Positions 24,561 to 36,127 of a stretch of 64,000 nt of DNA are shown here, piece by piece (within the stretch, counting starts at the first letter, position 1; each line of letters opens with the position of its first letter). Source of the DNA: Rhynchonema sp. JSB1_4 (lineage: Eukaryota > Nematoda > Chromadorea > Monhysterida > Xyalidae). The translations under genes and the position numbers were made by a program. The notes beneath the pieces are model-generated. The model saw only the letters and a list, made by a program, of their open reading frames with translations. It did not search any database and was not told where the DNA came from. The stretch covers positions 62,001-126,000 of the forward strand of contig JASAMV010002510.1 of NCBI GenBank assembly GCA_030248065.1. The letters run 5' to 3'.

Positions 24561-24644
24561 ACTTAACTGTACAGGCCAGCCTGCAGGCGCCTGCAGGCTG
24601 GGTCCGCGCAGGCTCAGGATCGCCTAGCACTGCAGCTGGTACAG

Positions 24645-25524
24645 TACATAGTGTGCCCCGTGTTTTGTAAACTTTATCGGTATTGCTGAGTTTAATCTTT
24701 TCCATCGTATTTTTATCTCAAAATTAATTTTTTATCCAAGGCCTCGTGTGCGTCGTGGTTCTACTCTGCAAGCAGCCGTGTACTCGAAACTTTGACGCTG
24801 GTCGCTTTTTTTAGGTCAAAACAGAGCACGAAGGTAATCGTGTCGTGGGCCAGTAGTAGGTATACTTTTTATGACACTCAGACAAAAATAGAAGCAGCGT
24901 TGATGTTACCAATATATTGTGTTAGAGCGCGTGCCAGCTTCGAGCGTCCTGCTGCGAGTTTAGGGCGTGCCCAGATCCACGTCCTTGTGGTGTATTCTTT
25001 GAGTGTTTGTGCTCCCACTGGTTCCAACGCATACACACATTCTCCTTCAGAAAGATGAAGCGAAAACCAAAGTGTTATATTCTGGGAAGGTATATAGCTG
25101 CAGGCAGCTCGCTGCCGATTAAGGCCGTATTTTCAGATGCTTTGCTGCATATGGCAAGCTGTCTCTGTGGGTCACACCACAGTAGTTTAACAAATACAAT
25201 CGCGTGCAGTGTGCCTGTGTGGTGCGCTTTCGCTGTAAGCTCACAACAACGACAACAACACACACAAGAGCAGCAACTTTTTATAGCTTTGCTTCAAGAG
25301 AACACACATTGGACTCACAAACGAGTTATGCGCGCGTGCCAGCTAGAGTATTGGTCCTGCTCTAAGGCAAGTTTAAATTATTGGGCCCCCCAAAAATCTG
25401 CTGTCATTTTAGTATTGGTTTGGTATGCTCAGACAACACGTCAGTACCTAAATACTCAAAATCATTGGTTCAAACCGAGAACCGCTGGTACAAAGTTGAG
25501 GTTTATCGTGTATATACATACATA
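24645..25524. other. Non-coding spacer
   Basis: About 880 bp lies between two elements. A plus-strand open stretch at 25007-25690 runs across the boundary of the 5-kb element and shows no domain, so it is probably fortuitous. Nothing else is recognised. Confidence 0.35.
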
Positions 25525-28500
25525 CAGATCTCCGAGTAAGTTTGGCCGGACCAGCCCCGGGCGCGGCTCTCACGGTATCCCCCCGGTCCGCCCCCCCCCG
25601 AGCACGCGGGGCCCCCCGGGCCCCGCACTCCCCCCTGGCCGGCGCAGGCTGTTTTTAATAATATTTGGTTTTTTAAGTGAAGCTTCCTGAATGGGTGAAT
25701 AAGCAGAGTTGATTTATATGTTGTTTACCGTGATAAAAACGTGTTTAGCCCAGAGCTGGAATTTTTGGATTTGTAACAATCTTCAGCAACCACGTCTTTG
25801 TTTTTTATTTCTTAAGCATGTCAGTCACCCTCAAGATTCTATATTTTAGTCTCGTCTTATTTCCTACCGCAGAACAAATAGGCCAATCGCTCTATTCAGT
25901 ACAGAAACATAGGTATGACGATACATTTGTCCCCACAGTATTTGCGCTACAGTAATTTAAACACAATATTGACGACAAGGTGAACATCATCTTTGACCAT
26001 CAAAATTAATCACATACATGTCAGTCCCTCTTTCTTCTGGTCGATTCAGCGATGTCCTTCTCTTCTCCTTTCCGCCTTTGTCTTTTTCGGTTCCATTTCT
26101 TCATCCTCATACTTTCCAGCTGGTTTTTGGACGTGTAACAAGTCATTTTGGCAGCATAATTCTCGTTAGTCCATCAAAGCTAATACAGGTTATTATCAGG
26201 ATAGCTTTTCTTCTTCATTTGCGCGCAAGTATAATGTTATGATGCATTAAGGTATCGATATTGAACAAACTACATGATCTAAAGATACTATCATAAACCT
26301 TGATACGAATAAATTCAATGAAACATGACTAATTCACTTTTACTAACAGATAGCAGATGGCAAGCCTCTATCTTGTGTTAGGTACTTTTTATGCAAACAA
26401 CACAATTTATGTTCTCAAACCATACAAAACCAGAATGAAAATGTATGTTTTGGTTCTTATCATAGCACAGATGAAGCCAAACATATGAACAGTGTCGTGA
26501 ATCACACGCTTTAACTGATAGCACACAAGCAGATCAATATGTTTCATGAAATGTTATAAAGAAATCAATCATTGAATCATTGTTGGCGTCTGCCACCTCC
26601 CGCCGAAACAATCGGTCAGGTAGTGCGTTCCACGTCCATTATCACGTTCGCTTGAAGGATTCGGATAGTGTTCGTTTTCCAGTAAATCCTCACGCGAGTT
26701 ATCTCCGCCAGGACTCGACTTTTCATCTTCCGCCTTAGCCGCTTTAGCCCGGTCCACAGTCGCCATCTGATCGATACCTCGTCGTTCTCCCACCGATCGA
26801 TTCACAGCGCGACTATAGCGACACCGCCATAGAAGAATCGGCCACGCAGCCTCCGTCCGACTTCACTTTCGACACCACATCCCGCCCAGAAGAACCTCCA
26901 GATCAGCGCCAGACACGATCAGCAACGCCTTCTTGTACAGGCCGTTTTCGCCAATTTGTGACCGTTGTGGCAAAGAACCAAAACTCCTCTGACCTCGTAC
27001 GTACACATCAGAATGCCAGCCGTAACCAACCATCTTAACCGTTAACGCCGCCACGTATACCGCCCTTTGTTGTCGAACCGCCGCCTTGTTGATCAGCGGA
27101 CCCTGACCGTCTAGCACATTCGTCATCCATCATCGTCACGCCGATTTCGCTTTTTCCTCCGTTCCTCGGCGCCCTCTCATTCGGATCCATCACGTTCATT
27201 GCGTCGTTTTTCGCCTTGCTTCGAGCGACCATCGCCTTCTTGATGAGCGCTCCTTGGAAGACATCCCAGGTGCACCGACCGTTTAGTTTCCCCGTCCCCC
27301 CGCCCCGACTTTTTTCGCAACCCATCCATGTCCTTCCGCTTCCAGATGTTTCGCGTTTCTTCGCTAGCCTCGTAGCCTGCGTAGACTTCAGCCTCAATTA
27401 TCCCATTTGTCTTCTTCCTTCAAACAGTTCCGCTCATGTAGTGGGTGCGTGCCAAATGGATCGATAGACCCAGGCTCTCGTCCCGTCTCCGGTTCACAGC
27501 ATCTTCAGCTAGCATCCAACATGTCTGTGCAGTGTTCAGAACGTCCATGCCTTGATTCTTTCCGATTTGATCAGATCAACCTTGGGAATGGAATCACGAA
27601 ACAGTTTGGAGTTGCTTGTCCACTCCCTGATATTCATTTTCAGGCCGTTCTCGAATTTGCCTTTCACCACGGTACAATTCGATCCTCCTCCTTGATTACG
27701 CCTGACCATTTACGTCATTTTGTTCCCAGATTTCGGTTCGTGGCTTTGTCTGTTACAGTCACGATGTTCGTCCTAACTCGCTGCGCATCGCCACGGAACA
27801 CGTTCATTGTCAATGACATTGTTCGCAGATCAGGCAATTTGGAAACGTCTTTACACAGACCCAGCAGTCTTGTCTTCAATTCGGACTGCTAATTCAGCGC
27901 TTCTTCACATCTCCACAGCGAACGGTAACCGAAGTTCAGCACAGCCGAGCATATCGGGGAGCAAAATTGCCCCGGTGCAAGCAGCAGTTCAAGCTGGTGT
28001 TGAATGGTGGACACGTCGACTTGCGTTACACCACACGATACTTGGTAGTGACTTTTCCACGCACCACATCACCACGCTAGGTAGTGTTCAGGTGCCGCAG
28101 GTACTCTGAGCATCACCGATCATTCCCTCTCCAGGTAATCTTCGAAGATGCCAGATACAATTTTGAGCATGGCTGGTCGTTCCAAACGTTTCTTCTGGTT
28201 CAATATCGCCATCGCCTTTCGAATTCCCAGATTCTTGTGTTTCCAGGCCATCCAACTTCTCCCGACCTTCCTCGTTTCGAACGTTTCATTACAGCATGAT
28301 CGCATCGCTTTCTACTGCATCTCAAAGTGCCAATATCTTCCATGCCCAATATTGTTCAATGTCCAATTGCCGTTGTGTAATCGGTGGATTCGCATCGATC
28401 ACGTTCTTTCATCGCGCACATGAATGACGTGGCAACGATTCCTACTGTTCTCACCACATTCACGACACAGGCCCGGAGAAATACCGACATGGCGGATCCC

Positions 28501-30526
28501 AACCTGATGCAATTCCAATTTGCCTCGTGCATCATAGCAACACATCCCACCGTCCACATCTGGGTCACCCCACCTGATATGATCGCTCCAGTTGGTTCAT
28601 GCTTTTCAGGATTTTCATGTCCGCCCAGCTTTGGCTGTTCTAGCGTAGACATGTCATCACGCACATACCCGCACGTCACTAATTCACCGTTCAGTCCACG
28701 AAGCCCAGTTTTCACATTCCGAATTTGTCCCAATTCACACCCTCACTCGATCATTCCTCCTAAAATGGTTTTCAGTTTGTGTTTTTCGGCCGTTTTTCTG
28801 TTCACGAACGTAACTTGGCAGCAAGGATCGAACATCAAGCAGCCTTTCTGTTCACTAGAATCGTCGTCCGGGTTCAAAATGCCTGCACGAGCCGTCATTA
28901 ACAAACCTCGAATTGTGGAATTCACAACAGTGCTTGACACATTGACTGGGGGTGCAGCACTGACCACATTTGAATTCACACGACCGCCGCCGCCGGAATT
29001 GGCATTCCTTTGCGCATTTGCATTACTTTGACTGTTTTGCGCATTGCCGCTTTGCGCTTTGCTGCCGCCGCGCTGACCGCTGTGGCTTCCTCCCGGGCGC
29101 GACCGATTGGAGCCACTATATGGAGCGCCTCTTTGGGCACCCCGATAACCGCCGCTGCCGCCGCCGCTGCCGCCGCCTCTGGCGGGAGGCTTTGTGCACA
29201 AACTAATGTGATGCCGATAACCGCAACGTGCACAAGGATACGCATGACAATCGCGTGCCGTATGCGACCCGAAACACATGAAACACAGCCGTTTTTCAGT
29301 CAGAACCGCCCTACGCTCGTCAGGACCCGAAACGTTGCGACATTCAACCGAATTATGCGCAAACCCACAGAACACACAACGCATCGCACTTAACGGTGTC
29401 ACCCTGCCTCTGTAACCCGCATTGAACCGATTTCCCCCTCGTGCATAGGAACCGCGTGAATTTCCAGAACCGTAACCGTGATCGTGTGGTCGAAACAGAC
29501 ACAAGACAGATCAATAATGTTTGCATGAAATGTTATAAAGAAAATCAATCATTGAATCATTGTTGGCGTCTGCCACAAGAAACATGAATCACAAAAAACT
29601 AAAACGGCCAAAACTGACGATAAAATGTAGACTTATGATACAAAAATCTGCTCAAAAAAGCAAATTCGAAGCTATAGATAATCTTCGACAGGCTAGCTGC
29701 AATTAGCAAATGGCACATAATCACCAGACATAAAGTACTGTACCAAAAAGGACCAGTGCGAAACAAGCGAGACACGACGCAAAACTAGGAACATCGCTGA
29801 AAATGCGAACCCAGTGAATCGTGAATATGCAGGGTACTGATCAACTGCTTATGTTGACTTAATTTTGATGGTCAAAGATGATGTTTCACCATTTGTTTCG
29901 TCACATACTTTTGCTGTTTAAATTACTGTTCAGCGCAAACTACTGTTTTTGGGGACAAATGTATCGTCATACCTATGTTTCTGTACTTTGGAATCTAGCA
30001 GCCGATCACTGTTTTTGCCGTGGAGTTTCACAACTATTACTTGTTCTGCGGTTAGCTGGAAATTAATGCCGTATCCGTATTCGACTAAAATGCATCAGCA
30101 ATTCTTGTTTCAGGGTGATTTTGCTTTTGACATTGCATTTACAAGCAAATACACATAAACAAATGACGCACTTTTGGTCTTTTTGTGCTGCCATAATGAC
30201 TTTGTTACAAATCCAAAAATTCCAGCTCTGGGCTAAACACACGTTTTTATCACGGTAAACAACATATAAATTCAACTCTGCATTTATTTCACCCATTCAG
30301 CAGTAAAGCTTCACTTAAAAAACCAAATATTCATTAAAAACAGCCTGCGCCGGCCAGCGCGGGGGAGTGCGGGCCCCGCGTGTGCTGCGGGTGGGTGCGG
30401 GGGACCCGCGGACGCTGCGGGGGGCATATGCCCGTGTGTTATAGAAAGGTCACCCGCACCACTCGCGTGCCCCGCGGGGCACTCGGTTTTCGCGGGCCCC
30501 TACCCCCAAACTTACTCGGAGATCTG
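25525..30526. mobile_element. 5-kb long-inverted-repeat DNA element carrying a BEL/Pao fragment
   Basis: The first 20 bp, CAGATCTCCGAGTAAGTTTG, are perfectly inverted at the other end, and the element is flanked on both sides by TA. After a divergent GC-rich stretch, the arms match again over several hundred bp (about 25640-26009 against 29853-30350). The left arm reads aagtgaagctt...ggtaaacaac and the right arm is its inverse. The interior holds a minus-strand remnant of a BEL/Pao retrotransposon bounded by 65-bp direct repeats (about 26528-26592 and 29508-29574). TA flanks suggest Tc1/mariner-type insertion, but no DDE transposase is visible, so the element looks non-autonomous. Confidence 0.75.
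26569..29504 (-). pseudogene. Decayed BEL/Pao retrotransposon gag-pol
   Basis: The 5' part (28743-29504) is open for 253 codons. It shows paired zinc knuckles of the BEL/Pao kind: CVFCGFAHNSVEC, a linker, then LCFMCFGSHTARDC and CARCGYRHHISLC. A Gly/Asn/Ser-rich spacer and an aspartic-protease-like start (MFDPCCQVTFVN, with Asp but lacking the usual DSG) follow. Downstream, only short disconnected frames remain, down to a terminal NGRGTHYLTDCFGGRWQTPT segment like the end of BEL polyproteins. There is not enough space for a full reverse transcriptase and integrase, and multiple stops are present. Confidence 0.75.
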
Positions 30527-30745
30527 TACAGCGCGGCGCGGCTATATTTTTGCGGAAACGTCAAAAAAGCAAACAGTTAATTTGGTTTGCGTGCGTTCGA
30601 CTGGCAGTTCCCCACATGTGTATCTGGGAGACCGTTTGTCAATCTTAGTGTATCCAGAGCTCAAGTTGACACAAATAATTTGCTACTTTTTGTTCATTTT
30701 TATGTTTATGAACTTTAGAATCCTCCAAAAAACAAACTTATCCCG

Positions 30746-33700
30746 ATGACCTTACTGAGTCAAGCTGTTGGCAGCACGTACGTGCCCCTCATCAAGGAGA
30801 CATCGATTGGTCAATTGTTAGACAAAGCAGCCGAAAAGTACGACAACCGAGTCGCACTCAGCTCATCGCACGAGGAACGCACAGTGTCGTTTGTGCAGCT
30901 GAAGAATGAAGTCGGTGGACGTCGTGAATTGTTTTTTATTTGGCAAAATGAAGCGCTTCGTTGGATTTGAATATATTGAACCACATATACATACGTAGGT
31001 ATATCACATCTGGTCTAGGCAGATGAGGCCGTTGAGGCCGTAGCAACCTTGAAGGAAGACACCTTCGACAACGTACGACAGCAGAGGGTTTGCCGTGATC
31101 TGATCGCATCGTTGGGCTCGTAGTCTGGTGTCAAACTTGAATTCGTCACTGTGTGTGGTTCTTGCCACTTTATTCATCTGATGCACAGTCAGCGTCCGAT
31201 AGTACCCTTGCTTCAAGAAATCATATCAAACCGAACACGTAATATTTTGTTAAGATGCCGATGCAGATGATTATAGTGTTGGTGGAAACACTCAGCCGAA
31301 ACATTTGCTTGTAGGCCACCAAACTGGCTGCGGGTCTCACAGCGATCGGTCTACATCCCGGGGACACGATTCTGTTCTGGGGCGCCAATCATGTCGATCT
31401 GATTATCGGTGTGTTGGCATGTGCTAAGGCCGGATTCGTGTTCAGCTGTATGAATCCTGGCCTGTCGATGCAAGCCGTCTTGATGCAGCTTACTACTGTT
31501 GGTGGTTATATTTGAAATCTTGACTTTCACTTGCACTGCACCTTTTATGTTTCTTTCGGTACTGAAGTGTTCCAATCGTTGTGGGCAGTTGTAGCCCTCC
31601 ATCAGGCCTAAACTTGTATGGGCGCAGATATGAGCATGAGGTTAAACCATCGTCGTTGGCCACAGCCCAGGCTCAATGACGTACATCCTAATTGATGAAA
31701 TGCCGATGAAACGGACGCAAAGTCCTCATTCATTAATAATATTCCAGTTCAACTGCAATTATCGTTGTTTGATCGCATTTCCCTCCCTCGGCAATGGTGC
31801 TGCTTACCAAATGCTGCACGCCATCTATCCGAAGATTCGCGAGGCCAAGGGCAAAGGCAAACTGACCATCCCCGAAGTGCCAACTTTGACTCATGTTGTC
31901 ATGACGGAAGACGAGACGAAGTATCCGTCAGTTATATTAACTGGGTAGTATTTTAATTTTTTATTTTATGTAAATTCACATTTTTGCAGTGGGTGCTACA
32001 CGCTAGCCGAAATCTATGCGCTCGGCACACCGAAACTGACCAAACAGGTGCTTGAACTTCAGAACAAGGTGAAACACGAGGATACCGCTGCTATTATGTT
32101 CACCATGGCAAGTTGTTTTACTGGTCTTAAGTTTGTACTTACTTTTATTTTATTGCCTTTTAAATATTGCAAAACTTCCAGGGCACCACCGGCGACCCCA
32201 AAGGCGTAATGTTGACCCACTTCCAGTTGATCAACGCCTGCTTGATCTCGGGCATTCAGCTGTCGTTGGATCATAAGAATCAGGTGAACAATCTTGTAAA
32301 AAATAAAAACATGAACGGGGGTCATTTTTCAGCGTATAACTTGCATTAATTTCGACCATAAATCGCCTTTCTGATCTCCGGGACCAACTTTTACCCTGGT
32401 GGATGTTTCACAGTACTTACTTTTCGAAGTATAACATAGATGGTGGCCGTAATTAAATTTCTGACATGTACTGAATCCAAGAAAGTCATGTGGCCAGTCA
32501 GACCGAATACGATGCTATCGCCAAGTTCGATACCACTCCATTTATTCCCTCACAGGTGTTCTGTTGTCCGGCCCCAACCTTCCGTGGTCCGGTGTTGTGT
32601 CTGGCCGCACTGTGTCCGCTTGTGTTCGGTGCCACCACAGTCTTCCCGTCCCCAATGCCCACACCAGCTGTTATACTTGAATCGGTGCAGGAGAAAAAGT
32701 GCGTATTTTTCATTGTATTTTTAAAATATTGTGACATTTGCAAAAGCCACAGGAACGAAATGAGTAAAATTCAGATGCACGGTTCTGCTCAGCAACCCAA
32801 TCGCTTTCCACTTGATGCTGCGTCTGCCCGAAGCCCGCCATTTCGATATCACCTCGCTTCACAAAGGTTTTGGGCATTTGTTGTCAAGTCTTTTTGCCAA
32901 GTTGAGAAAATTAAAGAAAAAAGTTTAATTCCATTCAGTGTGCCTGGTTGGCGAGCAGATTCCACCGGAACTGGTCGGTAACTTGAAGCGCCGATCACCC
33001 TCGACCCATATTGTGGTACGACTGTGTTGCTTTTTTGTGAAAATGTCATTTTCGAAATTATAGTGCATCCACAAATTGAAAACGAACATCTTTCTTGCAG
33101 ACTGGCATGTTCCACACAGAGTCCGGCTGTATGCCTATTGTTTGGCCGTTGGTTGCACCCGAACAAAGACTCGGCTCGGCACAGGGCACTGTTGCACCAC
33201 ATTATGAGGTAACGGAGGGCGGGGGTTGTTCAGGGGTCACTTGGAGCTCTAGAACTGCTGTGAAATATAAAACTTTGTGTTCGGATCGTATCTGATTGGT
33301 CCTGCTTTCGTTTGAGTTAAGGTTTAGTAAAGTCACGCGACCAAAGGCAAACCGATTTGATACCGTCTCAAGTTTGATGTAAGTCAATGCGACCTTTCCA
33401 GATCAAACTGGTCACACACGCGAACGAAACTGTGAATCGTGGCGAAATTGGTGAATTGCTGGTGCGGCCCATTGGTGGCACTGAGCTCGTCGGTTACGCT
33501 GGCAAGGCTGAGTTGAAGGACAATTTCTACTATGATGGATGGATGTACACAAGGTTGCTATTTTTTGCTTCACACTTTTCGGAATTCAATTTACAGTTTC
33601 AAAAAGTTGATTGATTCCAGTGACGCGGCGACGATGGATCAGGACGGTTACGTAACGATTCTCGGTCAGAGATTGGACTTGATCCAGGACAAAAGCGGCA

Positions 33701-34850
33701 AGTTGATCTGCCCGTGGCCGATCGAAAAGGAGTTGAGAGCACACGACCAAGTGTTGGGTGTGAATGTCGTGGCCGTGCCAAGTGGAGAATACTCGCAGGT
33801 TGGTGTATCTCAAAACCGCTGACCGCTGTATCCTCGAAAATTTGACCAGTGTATGCTTGAGAGATTGTCCTCTAATGCGCTCAAGGTTTTGAGCTGTGTA
33901 TTCCCGAGAATTTGACCAGCGTATTCTCGAGAGTTTGACCAATGGCTTTAGAACGTTTGACCAGGGTTGGGGAAAAAAACGACGGCGTTTTTTCTTAAAA
34001 AAACGACGTTTTTTTAAAAAAAACGCCTGGGTCGTTTTTCGTTTTTTTTAAATCCTGAATTTCCTTGATTTTCCCTGATTTTTCAGGGAAAGTGCCCTGA
34101 TTACTAAGGAAAATCAATTTTTTGTCCCATTTTTTTCAAAAAATTTTCGGCCAATTTTTACTTTGTCGAGATACGTCGATATACGGAGTTTGACTTTCAG
34201 TGATGACCCCGGCCAAAGTTGGTCCCACGATGCGGGTCTGATATGGGATCTTAGCAACTCGCTAGAAAAGGGTTGAAACCTGTTTATTTTGCCTCAGAAC
34301 ACATAGAATGACTTCATTTAACCACGTTTTCTTCCCAACATGAGCGTTTTCCAATTTTTTTGGGGTATATTTTGGTCATCTGGGCGTTTAAAAAAACGTT
34401 TTAAAAAAAACGATTTTTTGAAAAAAAAGTTTTTTGCCCAACCGTTTGACCACTGCACTATCGAAAGTTTGACCGTTGTATTTATCGAACGTTAGACCAA
34501 TGTCGTCTCAAACATTTGACTTGGGTAAGTGATCAATGACGTCGATTGTTTCAGTTGGCTGCGTGCGTGATTATGAAGGACAAAGGGTCGAGACAGATTG
34601 ACGAAGTGAAACTCAGGAAGGAACTACTGGCCATCTGCAAAGAGACAAAGGTGGCTGTTCTGTTGAATGTTTTTTGACAGTTGATTATTTTCCAAAGTCA
34701 TATAATTGCTGTTGGCAGGTGCGTGAACCAGACTACATCATCGTGATGAAAGACATGCCAAAAACCCCGGGTCGAAAAGTGCAGAAGTACAAACTTCGTG
34801 AAGTGATCATTGAATTGGTTAAGGAACAGTATCCGAAAGTTAAATTCTAA
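30746..34850 (+). CDS. ACSF2-like medium-chain acyl-CoA synthetase (AMP-binding family)
   Basis: The family activates fatty acids through acyl-adenylates and joins them to CoA; ACSF2 proteins are mitochondrial. About a dozen exons give, in order: SIGQLLDKAAEKYDNRVAL, KLAAGLTAIGLHPGDTILFW, AKAGFVFSCMNPGLSMQAVL, AAYQMLHAIYPKIREA, the phosphate loop FTM|GTTGDPKGVMLTHF, CCPAPTFRGPVLCLAALCP, IAFHLMLRLPEARHFD, ETVNRGEIGELLVRP, DGYVTILGQRLDLI and KTPGRKVQKYKLREVI. The stop is at 34850. Spacing matches ACSF2, but several catalytic motifs are altered: Met in the phosphate loop, no TGD where YTRSDAA stands, GQRLD for GRxxD, and FHTE for YGTTE. The 74-bp intron 32108-32181 appears to be GC-AG. The exon between about 32290 and 32560 was not resolved. 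It may be an active divergent enzyme or a pseudo-enzyme. Confidence 0.82.
33786..34540. repeat. Intronic minisatellite with GTTTGACC units
   Basis: An intron of the synthetase contains diverged tandem units of roughly 20-30 bp around GAGTTTGACCAGTGTATTCTC. They run before and after the MITE at 33963-34443. At least six to eight copies of TTTGACC can be counted in the same orientation. Confidence 0.7.
33963..34443. mobile_element. Intronic MITE with AGGGTTGGG ends and gtttgacc flanks
   Basis: It starts AGGGTTGGGGAAAAAAACG and ends GTTTTTTGCCCAACC, with gtttgacc on both sides (33955-33962 and 34444-34451). The interior is long A/T runs with AAAACG/CGTTTT palindromes. Because gtttgacc is also a unit of the surrounding minisatellite, the apparent 8-bp duplication is not fully independent evidence. 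Confidence 0.7.
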
Positions 34851-35203
34851 TTCGATTTCACGTATTTCTTTTATGTTTTCCAGTTTCTTTTAAGAATTAC
34901 TCTCTTTATGTGCTGATAAACACAGTGTTGATTTCTCTTGGCGCTGGACAATTTTTGCCCGAAAACTTGGATCCTGTTTTAAACTGGAGGGTCGAACTGG
35001 CTCATCAGGTCAATGCAGGATTTTTAGAAATATATTTTTTTTATTTTAATGTCGTAAAGGCAAATTCAGGTAACAGGTAACTTCTATGTGAGGAAATTTA
35101 AAAATCTTTTAGGATATCGGAACTAGTACATAGCTGGGAAAACAGGGGCGAGCTAAACGAAACGTGGGATGATCACCACTGAAGTCACTCAAATTTCATT
35201 TCA
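34851..35203. other. Intergenic spacer between convergent genes
   Basis: This separates the plus-strand synthetase stop from the minus-strand lectin copy stop, so both 3' UTRs probably lie here. No element or ORF of note is seen. Confidence 0.45.
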
Positions 35204-36045
35204 TTAGACAGCTTTCATCTTCGGCAACTCAGGCGGTGGTGGTCTTTCGTCCGATAAGGTTAAACTAGACGAGAAACCGATGGATCTCTATTCGTGGCTT
35301 GCGGTGAATTTGATAGTTGACGTTTACAATGATTTGATCGTTCTTCACCGTGCAGCACAAGTAACAAACGGCACAAAGCACGCAGAGTGAGATGAGCACA
35401 AACACACCAGCGACCGCAACAGGCAACAGCCACGAAGGTGGACCATCGTCATCCGGCTGCTTCTTATCAGATAGAGTTGGAGATTCGGACTCATCATTTG
35501 GTGCAGATTCTTTGGCTAATAACAAATCACAGAGGATGCGTAATTTTGAAACTGCTCATTCATTTTTAGTGTTTGTAAAAATTGCTGACTTACGGTAATG
35601 GTGGCGGTGGGGGCATCTTTCTGTATCTTCATCACGATGAAACGTGCCATTGCGGCATGAGTGTTTTTGAACAGCACCGGATTTTTCCCGCAAACAAATC
35701 ACGCTGCCTTCATGGATGGCATTTGACTTGCTCTTCAGTTCGAGATCCTGATGGATCTACACTCGCAACCGTCAGATTATTTTCGTCAATTTCCAACAAT
35801 TCAATGCAACTTTTTGGCTCATATTTGCATATGAAAAGGTATTTTCGGTTTGACTTTGACATAACGCTGTTATTTTCATAAGTGTTCGGTTTCAGCTCGA
35901 CAGTCATGCAATTCATCGCCACACATTTCAGGCCCTTCGTCAAATATACGACGATGATGTGATCTCAGTTTATGCACTTTATTTTTCGCAACGCATTATC
36001 AGGCCAGATAATCATAGAAGCAATATTTACATGTGGCCAAATCAC
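35204..36045 (-). CDS. C-type-lectin/CCP transmembrane protein copy 1 (5'-truncated or alternative 3' exons)
   Basis: Reading from about 35943, the exon carries the end of a C-type-lectin-like domain (YLFICKYEPKSC). A CCP/sushi-like segment in another frame (EGSVICL...HSCRNGTF...C) implies an intron. Then come an acidic stalk (KKQPDDDGPPSWL) and one membrane span (PVAVAGVFVLISLCVLCAV). The tail ends SLTLSDERPPPPELPKMKAV at 35204. The stalk, span and PPPPELPK tail are nearly identical to copy 2 upstream. No signal peptide or N-terminal lectin half is found between the copies, so this is either a truncated duplicate or a set of alternative 3' exons of the upstream gene. The upper boundary is approximate. 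Confidence 0.55.
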
Positions 36046-36127
36046 CTGTTCAAGAGAAACCAGTGGCGAATGCAGAATTCATGGTGAATCAAAAGCATAA
36101 TGTGACGATCAAGTCACTCCAATTCGG

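Larger units (their letters stand above)
23582..24644. mobile_element. GC-rich inverted-repeat DNA element with internal HTH ORF
   Basis: The outer ends are imperfect inverted repeats (CAGTACCAGCTGCA against TGCAGCTGGTACAG), followed by GGCGATCCTGAGCCTGCGCAGGCTC on one side and its reverse on the other. Subterminal blocks of CCTGCAGGCGCC-type repeats are inverted between 23600-23740 and 24030-24140 and again near 24590. It holds a small helix-turn-helix ORF and a nested AGGAAATAGGAAAT element. I found no convincing target duplication. Confidence 0.65.

Noticed and set aside
25007..25690. 227-codon plus-strand frame across the left end of the 5-kb element.
   Set aside because: It crosses the element boundary, contains homopolymer-coded Pro/Gly runs and has no domain.
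27035..28423. Several plus- and minus-strand frames within the BEL/Pao remnant.
   Set aside because: They are fragments or shadows of the decayed polyprotein; only the zinc-knuckle part and the terminal segment could be recognised.
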